From: Chrysopogon serrulatus
Lineage: Eukaryota; Streptophyta; Magnoliopsida; Poales; Poaceae
DNA: 64,000 nucleotides
NCBI GenBank assembly: GCA_015844335.1
Contig: JADLZL010006278.1
Coordinates: 124,001 to 188,000, forward strand
Direction of reading: 5' to 3'
Shown: positions 58,201-64,000 of the stretch, in pieces
Position numbering within the stretch: the stretch's first letter is position 1
Layout of the letters: the number at the start of each line of letters is the position of its first letter
The notes under the pieces: model-generated
Seen by the model: the letters and a program-made list of their open reading frames with translations, nothing else
Databases searched by the model: none
What the model was told of the DNA's origin: nothing
Program-made: the position numbers and the translations under genes

Positions 58201-61200
58201 TAGCATTGAAATAGATTATTAAGAGGCACGTAGCTAGAACAAGATGAACAAGATAGATAAGCTTGTGAGAAATACTCACTCGGTATTAACGCTGTGATAT
58301 GTTGAGAATTCCAAGCTGCACACACTTTCGGACGACATGCAAAATTGAAAATTAGAGCAAAGGTGCTAGTGTACCAGTGAAGGTTCGGCAGACATCAACG
58401 AAGATCCGACCGACACCAGCCTGGCAAGCCATAGCGAAGGTCTGGCAGACAGCAGCGAAGGCTCGGCAAACACAGCGAAGGCTTGCTGAGTGGAAGTGAA
58501 ACTTATAAGGTGTCTGAAAACCTGCTGAGAAAAATAAGACCTTCGACTTTGATCGAAGCTAAAAAAGCTGCGGAGGTTATTAGAAGCAATATAATGGACT
58601 AATTGTTCAAAATAGCTGAAAAGTTATGGATAAGTGAAAAATACTCACGAAGGGGTTTTGCACCTGTGTCAAGTAGTCAGTCGTGGACCAATGGAAAGAA
58701 TAACACCTCATGGCTATAGATTATTCTAGACATAAAGGGAGCGCTACTTACTCTGAGACCTTGCAAGTGGGTTTCATCTGGATTACCACAGAAAGTTTAA
58801 CTGAAGCGCAATATGCTGATGAGCTTAGGAATAAATAAATCAGATATGTCTCCGGACCTCTGCCAAGTGCATCTGAGTTGCAACTGGAGAATCCCAGCTT
58901 CTACTTCATGCAGATGTTTCACGACAGCCAATCAAAGAACACGAAGGCTCACACTTTGCAGGTAACGGAGAAAATTTTGACGAAAGCCAAAAGTAACAAA
59001 GGTTCCGGGAAATCACATGTGGCCGCACGGGGGCTAGCAGCGAAGGTTCTAAATAGAAAGCTAGATTCCAGCAGCAGAAAAAATTCCATGTAAATCCCGG
59101 CTAACGAAGGTTCCAGATCGAGAACTCGAGCGGAGGCCAGTTTCGCATAAGCGGAGGTTCTGGTCGAAAAACCAGCTTCCCATTAATCCCGTGACCTTCG
59201 GTATCATATACTAGCTGTGTATGGACCTTCGGACGGAACCATGTGCTAGCTGTGTATTCACCTTCTTGGGCTGCGGACACCATCGGGAGTAGGCTTCTTA
59301 TGGACACCTTCGACTGCGAGACCAGCGTCGAGAAGCTTGCCGGCAGTTTCCGGAGGGTAGCGGGGCCGACATGGCCCCCTTGGAAGGCTTTGGAGGAAGA
59401 GACCAGCTGCTGCATCGTGAGCCCCAGAACGCTCGGCCCTGAATGGTTGCAGTCTTGCTTGAGCTTTGGGCTGAAACAGTCGAAGGTTCCAAGATAGTAG
59501 TCGAAGGTTCCAAGATAGTAGACGAGCGATCAGATTTCCGAGCGCTTGAATAGATAAACCCAAGCGAAGGTACCACCATCTCTTCATGCGAAGGCTCAGA
59601 GTCAGAATACATCAACTGCCCTTTGATGATCAATAAATAAGTCCGGCTTTCATGCGAAGACTCAAATAAATGGATATGGCCTGCAATATATAAATCCATG
59701 AATGGGATGCACACTCCGATGGATAAATCCGGCCGATGGTGCAGCTCAGCAGTCAGCCCATCCGACAATTCAAATGTGATCCAGCCGACGAAATCCCAGC
59801 GAAGGCCATTAATTTCACCAAGACCAGTAATCTTTCTCTTGTTAGGCAAAAGCGAAGGTTTGTCTCCAGAACATTACATAGTGATGGATCGTTGTCCAGG
59901 CTAGCTTCTTTGCCTTGCTATTTTGTGCATGAGTAGAGATACTAGCTAGTTAATTACCTGCGTGCAACGAATAGAAACACAGTATGCGAGCTTTGTTCGT
60001 TAGGAGCGAGGTTATATATCGACGAGAGGTCGGAGCTGGAGGTTAGATGATATCAAATTTGCAGCAAAAATAAAATGGTGATTCAGATGTATCTACTGGT
60101 GTTGAAGGCATGAAGGTGATTTCTTTATTTTTTATAAAAAAAAAAACAGTCGAAGGCTTTGGAAGCTTTGTGCATTTTTTGTGCCCTTTTTTTTTGAAAA
60201 ATGGCAGACGAAGGCTATTTCTTTATTTATAACAAAATTAAACAGCCGAAGGTTTGGGGAGAGCCTCGCTAACTTGTTTTGGGGGCCGAAGGTTCGTGGG
60301 CCTTCGCACATTTTGATTTTATGAACTTCACAACTACAAGGCTTGCTGGTTTTTAATTATGATCTATTAACGGCCGAAGGCTAGCTTTGGTGAACCACGG
60401 TGTGAAGTTCTGCGATTTCGCCGATTTGTGAGTTGAGGCGCAGTTAACTTATCTGGCGGCGGAGGTACGCTTCGGACTCGTCCTTCAGCAGAAGAGCTTT
60501 GGTGAAGCCAGGCCAGCACCATCAGGCGCTTCGGCGGAAGCCAGCACCATCAGGCCACCACCGTACCTTTACGCGTGCACCTTCGCTTGGGGCTTTGGGC
60601 TGGCGGAGCTTCGCAGCGGTCCGGTGCTGCACTGCATCGTTGCGCGGGCTCCTAGACCCCTGATGTCCATACGAGCTGCGCCTTCGCTGGAGCTGGAGCT
60701 TGGCCTTCGTGGGCTTTGAGCGGACGGCTACGGAGTTCCGTAGACCGCGCAGGCACCTTCGAGCTTGAAGCAGTGGAGCCGCGGAGGCGGAGCTCCCGCT
60801 AACGGCACCGGATCAGAGTCAGTCTTGGAATCCTCGACCGCCTTGCGTATATTATATATTGGAAACTGTGACCTGCGGATCTATGAAGAATGCAGAATAG
60901 AAAATGATGATGATGCGCCAAGACGCAGCACGAAGTTTTGCAACGTCTCCTGGTTAGCATGCAGAGTCAGCAGAGATTTTGTTACCGTGCTTGGTTTTTA
61001 TAGTTTTTTTTTTCTTTTATAAATAGGAGCCGAAGGTTGGAGGACTTGGATTAAAAATATTTATGGAGGAGCCGAAGGCTCATATGGACCTTCGTAACCG
61101 TTTTTCTTATTTAATGAAAGTGTTGAAGATTCTAGCATTTTTCATTATTTATATACTTTTTGGAGAAGTTGGCCAAGTTATCCGAAGGTCCAGGCCATGG

Positions 61201-61959
61201 AGTTTTTAAGACGTCGTACCTTGGCCCCGAGGACCTTACCATTCTGCGGAGGTTGCATATGTTCAATCCTTCACTCTCTAAAAATATTTTCGTGCCGAGC
61301 ACGGTGGGCGCCAATGTTGGGACAAAAGTCCCGACAGGGCTGAGAGGTGAAGGTTGGACGGGTTGGAGAAGGTCCGGCCGACGGAGGTCAACCATGGAAG
61401 TTGGCTGGAACCCTCTCCCGGTGACGGTCGCTTGGAGAAGGTTCCCGGGGGGGCGGAGAAGGACTTCGGCAAAACTCGACCGGGGAAGTTGGGTGGAACC
61501 TTCTCTCGGCTACGGACATCCTGAGAAGGTTCTGCAGTAGTGCTTCATCTCAGCGAGAGGGGGGAGAGTCCGGCGTAAGCAAGATGGGACACCTTGGGGT
61601 TTGTAAATAAGAGAGTCCGAGAGAGCCCCTTTGCCCTCATGCTTTTAGCATTATATAGGCGATGGTAATTTACAAACAGTCTCTTGGTGGTGTGGAGGGG
61701 GGGGGGGATTTTCAAGCCACTACAAGAACTCCTATTGGGCCTCTTTAGGGGGACTTGGCCCATACGAGTATGGGCTAACCCGCCGCAGGGTTTTTCCCCA
61801 ACACTTAACAACACTTTCATGTATTCCTATTCCTATAGGAAGAAGGATGCTACACAAAGAAAAGGAATACACAGCCACCTGCGTGATGTTCGATGCAATG
61901 CACTCCCCCTGCGAGGAGAGCAACGATGGTATCCCTTTCCTTCCTTCCTGCACCTCCAT
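52282..61959 (-). CDS. Cysteine synthase-like gene (O-acetylserine (thiol)lyase family), 7 exons
   Basis: A PLP enzyme family that makes cysteine from O-acetylserine and sulfide. Exons on the minus strand: 61,879-61,959; 55,031-55,158; 54,408-54,610; 54,191-54,319; 52,820-52,978; 52,513-52,706; 52,282-52,413. They total 1,026 nt (342 codons with the stop) and all phases agree. Start MEVQEGRKG; exon 1 ends CIASNITQ and joins LIGWTPLIELKN. Visible features: PLP lysine in SSVKDR, substrate loop TSGNLG (usually TSGNTG), phosphate loop GSGGT, and GISSGANAA. Introns are GT-AG except intron 6, whose donor reads GC. An in-frame TAG (52,399-52,401) lies five codons into exon 7, followed by intact SGGERYM and KEES. 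Using the AG of that TAG as the acceptor would skip the stop in frame. Intron 1 holds an LTR retrotransposon. The altered loop suggests a divergent, perhaps non-canonical member. Confidence 0.85.
52399..52413 (-). other. Stop codon doubling as alternative splice acceptor
   Basis: Exon 7 begins GTA GCG GCA AGA TAG GAG at the first acceptor (...TTGCAG). The TAG is a premature stop, but its AG can serve as an acceptor 15 nt downstream, so that exon 7 would start GAG AAC AAG in the same phase. The resulting junction CLK-ENKGKM drops five codons, including the stop. Confidence 0.55.
53130..54010 (+). pseudogene. GC-rich insert with copia gag-like fragment in CS intron 4
   Basis: Intron 4 of the cysteine synthase-like gene (52,979-54,190) contains GC-rich DNA that is absent from ordinary introns. 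On the plus strand, about 53,770-53,945 reads GIANTLEDLGEHVPDHTLIL and TLIRGLDKLYTSIMRM, which resembles the UBN2/copia gag domain. Upstream, about 53,360-53,640 is gene-like GC-rich sequence that I cannot identify. No LTRs or pol domains were found, so it is a fragment. Confidence 0.5.
55237..55713 (-). repeat. 3' LTR (left), 477 bp
   Basis: Terminal TG...CA. Differs from the other LTR by about 13 substitutions and a 12-bp gap near a G-run (about 55,603). Confidence 0.95.
57480..57870. repeat. Degenerate tandem repeats in LTR element (ctgacgaaggctgctg)
   Basis: Short imperfect units built on gactgacgaaggctgct, aatgatcgatttaaggctg and gaaaaccactgactgatga run through about 390 bp. The ORF 57,499-57,822 is only a by-product of this repetition. 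Confidence 0.7.
59298..59849 (-). CDS. ORF of unknown function in the LTR element
   Basis: The longest minus-strand frame of the interior (183 aa), in the element's own sense. It begins MPNKRKITGLGEINGLRWD. A 20-bp tandem duplication (59,478-59,518) produces a repeated ILEPST motif. There is no gag, zinc knuckle, protease or RT signature. It could be a relic of a gag leader or chance. Lengthy GC-rich tail after residue 130. Confidence 0.25.
   Translation of the reverse strand: MPNKRKITGLGEINGLRWDFVGWITFELSDGLTAELHHRPDLSIGVCIPFMDLYIAGHIHLFESSHESRTYLLIIKGQLMYSDSEPSHEEMVVPSLGFIYSSARKSDRSSTILEPSTTILEPSTVSAQSSSKTATIQGRAFWGSRCSSWSLPPKPSKGAMSAPLPSGNCRQASRRWSRSRRCP
61291..61314 (-). other. Primer-binding site of the LTR retrotransposon
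   Basis: Immediately inside the right (5') LTR, the minus strand reads TTGGCGCCCACCGTG, a form common after the 5' LTR of grass retrotransposons. I infer a tRNA-primed start here; the exact tRNA is not assigned. Confidence 0.7.
61315..61803 (-). repeat. 5' LTR (right), 489 bp
   Basis: Partner of 55,237-55,713. It contains a TATATAA at about 61,650-61,657 on the minus strand. A run of at least 10 G lies near 61,697. Confidence 0.95.
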
Positions 61960-62069
61960 GTGTGTGCTGCTTAATTTACAAATTACAACAACGGCAACAA
62001 GAACTGGGAGCTTCAAATCTCTTGAAGAAATCAATGGTAGGAATGGAGGGGCTCCAATGCTGCTGTATA

Positions 62070-62077
62070 TATTTATA
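62070..62077 (-). promoter_or_regulatory. Probable TATA box of the cysteine synthase-like gene
   Basis: TATAAATA on the minus strand, 110 bases upstream of the ATG at 61,959. Initiation about 30 bases downstream would leave a 5' UTR of roughly 80 bases, a normal plant spacing. This is the only TATA-like sequence I see just upstream of exon 1. Confidence 0.6.
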
Positions 62078-62931
62078 CATGTGTGGTGGCCAGGGCAGTA
62101 TCCAAGAAGCTTCCCTTCAGCCAATCTCGAAACTTCATTGACATGTGATGCTTTTGGAATTGAAGTTAAAAACGCATGTTGACATACAAGACAATGTGCA
62201 GTACGTCATGAAAGGGAAACTGCGTCAAATATAGAAGCCACCAGTTGACCGGAACTTCAGACCGCAGTCATAAAACTGATATTTCTACTTGGAGTGCAAG
62301 CAAGTCTTAGCTGACGAGAAGGAACATTCTCAGTTTGCCACAACCTCCAACGAATACAGAGCACTCCAGATTTAGAGAGAATTGCTGCAAAATTCCCGTA
62401 ACCCAGGTACCGTGCAATTTGTATCATGGATGTGTAGCCAGATGCACATAAAAACACAAATTGCTGGGAATCATCACTGATGCTTGACCTGATCAGATTC
62501 TTATGACTCAGGTCTTATCCGTGCATCCGGAACCGTACTACTTGTTTATTAACTATACTCCATGTGTTGTGAGTTCCTATATTATACAAGTCAAAAAAAA
62601 AAGTATCTATATTGTACGGTGTAATAAAAAAAAATATACCTCGCGTGTTGCTGTGGGAATTGCAAAATTAGTTGATTGCGTGTTATGTTGATGTTATCAA
62701 CAGAATTCTTGTGTCTAGCTAACGTGAACATTACAATTGCAATGTGCTAGTGGATTTTAATTCTATGTGATAGGACAGTTTACAGTGTTAAGATACATAG
62801 CTAATAGGGTTTAGGATTATAAGAAGTAGAGGTACGAGCAAGAATCTTTGGCCTTTGGGTCTGAATGTCATTGGGTTTGTGTCACAATACCAGGTGTCAG
62901 GAACATACTCACTGGAACATACTCACTATCG
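62078..62931. other. Upstream region, one unassigned minus ORF
   Basis: A minus-strand frame at about 62,510-62,257 reads DLSHKNLIRSSISDDSQQF, then FLCASGYTSMIQIARYLGYG. It has amino-acid use more like a protein than its neighbours, but I recognise no family and no splice-supported gene. The rest is AT-rich intergenic DNA with a (a)n-rich stretch at 62,590-62,640. Confidence 0.3.
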
Positions 62932-63112
62932 TTCTCACTTTTCGAGAAATACATTTGACTAATTTTATATTAATATTTATGGTACATAACTAATCATTAA
63001 ATAGATCACTAAATTTATTTAAAGATATAAATATTATACATATTTTATATAAATCTACTCAAACTTATGGCACGTAAAACCAATAACAATAGTTATTTAT
63101 AGATGAAGGGAG
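62932..63112. mobile_element. Stowaway-family MITE (181 bp), decayed left end
   Basis: Right end atagatgaagggag plus TA; left TA at 62,930-62,931. The interior core (attaatatttatggtacata, then cttatggcacgtaaaacc) matches the MITEs at 8,505 and 16,920. Confidence 0.65.
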
Positions 63113-63114
63113 TA

Positions 63115-63205
63115 CTCCCTCCGTCCCATAGAGTTTGTTACTTGAAAACCGTAATACGTGAGGGGGCACAGTTTTTTAACGACAAAGACTATGAGACTGA
63201 GGGAG
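63115..63205. mobile_element. Very short Stowaway MITE (91 bp)
   Basis: Ends ctccctccgtcccatag and ctatgagactgagggag are inverted; TA at 63,113-63,114 and 63,206-63,207. It abuts the previous MITE, the TA between them being shared. Confidence 0.85.
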
Positions 63206-63207
63206 TA

Positions 63208-64000
63208 GATAATAGAAGGATGCAGATTAAAGGTGATCATGGAAGAACAGAGCACGTAGGGAGGAGGGGAATAGAACCAGGACAGGTTCTGACTTGTTGT
63301 ATTGATTTTGTTCTTACTTGTCTCCGGCTCCTCTCTGAGTAGTACCTAGGTCTAAGAAAGAATACAAGTACAGATTGTGTGCCATTAAAAGTAATTAATT
63401 CATAATTAATCAAATTTCTTGAATACTATTTACATTTCTGACTATAAATTAATTTATTATGGAAACACATTCTATAATTAATCTAATAGTATTACTTAAA
63501 ATCATAAGTATTAAAACTTTTTTTATTAATAATTAATCAAACTTAAGACACTAAACTATAGTACTATGATACTATACTAGAATTGTATTCTTTATTTACG
63601 GTGAGAATTGTATTCTTTACTGAATGGTGGAGGGAGTATATTGCAGAGCAGACTCTACTTAGTCACTGCCACTTGAGGCCCACATATGTCACCCTAGGAT
63701 ACGTAGCACGTGACGAGTGGCGTGGCTTATTGTTTGGGGCTGCGGCTCCTTCTGACGCGGCATAGTCAGTCCTGCCAGTTTTCCTCTGGAGACAACAATA
63801 AAAATCCACTCTTGAACCATCAATTTGCATTTGAGTTCTTATCCCAGCATGGTTCGTTGAATTGAAGGCATAATGAAAATTCAAAAAAAATGAAGCAATG
63901 GAGATTTCGAAGTGCCAGTACCAAGCTTGACGCGAGATTAATAACAGTGGGATGATCGGACTCGTGGGAGCTGCCAGAGCGGAGAGTCAGCGGGGACGGA
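63208..64000. other. Intergenic, no gene recognised
   Basis: AT-rich to about 63,600 with repeated taattaatcaaa, then mixed DNA. No ORF with protein character. Confidence 0.3.

Larger units (their letters stand above)
55237..61803 (-). mobile_element. LTR retrotransposon, non-autonomous (LARD-like), 6.57 kb
   Basis: The two LTRs (55,237-55,713 and 61,315-61,803) are about 97% alike, each starting TGTTGGG and ending CAACA, with the 5-bp duplication CTTAA at 55,232-55,236 and 61,804-61,808. The minus orientation is set by a primer-binding site (TTGGCGCCCACCGTG, reverse of 61,300-61,314), a purine tract beside the other LTR (GCTGAGGGGCTAC), and a TATATAA in each LTR reading leftwards. The 5.6-kb interior has no protease, RT, RNase H or integrase motif and only short ORFs. 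CGAAGG and CCTTCG motifs recur throughout. It would need enzymes from another element. The LTR similarity implies a fairly recent insertion, into intron 1 of the cysteine synthase-like gene. Confidence 0.95.

Overview
The window is repeat-rich plant nuclear DNA from a grass (Poaceae), most likely a panicoid. The evidence is the repeat families: Stowaway MITEs with CTCCCTCCGTCCC ends, CACTA elements whose subterminal repeats read as GGGACTAAA or TTTGCCGAGTG, long GGCCTTGTTTAG-ended MITEs, L1-type LINEs, and an intron-containing plant cysteine synthase-like gene. There are no operons, no rRNA, no recognisable tRNA and no CRISPR. Only one host gene is well supported. The rest is transposable elements, their remnants, and intergenic DNA.

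Layout. 1-0.7 kb: intergenic. 0.71-7.95 kb: nearly full-length L1-type LINE on the minus strand, with a 15-bp target duplication. 8.5 kb: Stowaway MITE. 9.1-12.06 kb: 5'-truncated, decayed LINE (minus) with an RNase H domain. 12.2-18.7 kb: intergenic DNA with MITEs and a 65-bp retroposed insert. 18.7-20.8 kb: LINE remnant (plus), itself interrupted. 21.56-34.23 kb: nested transposon block. Possible hAT-like ends surround a 187-bp mini-CACTA and an 11.5-kb CACTA element (22,276-33,801) carrying a dead transposase and a dead second gene with a Ulp1-type protease end. 34.6-46.3 kb: tandem duplications, including three diverged copies of a roughly 2-kb unit of unknown nature, with later insertions. 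47.4-48.3 kb: a cysteine synthase exon fragment and a zinc-knuckle ORF. 48.5-50.46 kb: a 1.9-kb inverted repeat whose arms are built of ~180-bp tandem units. 50.81-52.08 kb: non-autonomous CACTA. 52.28-61.96 kb: the cysteine synthase-like gene (minus, seven exons), with a 6.57-kb LTR retrotransposon in intron 1. 62.9-63.2 kb: two abutting Stowaway MITEs.

How the parts relate. The cysteine synthase-like gene can be followed exon by exon with every phase agreeing and has a TATA box upstream. The LTR element expanded its first intron from about 150 bp to 6.7 kb without touching exons. A single in-frame TAG in the last exon could be removed by an acceptor formed by that TAG itself. The large CACTA element is dead: at least ten of its premature stops are where W, Q or R is expected, as C-to-T deamination would produce. 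I see no clearly new enzymatic system. The most unusual structures are the tandem-unit palindrome at 48.5 kb, the retrotransposon-expanded gene with its stop/acceptor codon, and the composite CACTA. Family assignments come from reading translated motifs by eye; no database search was run.
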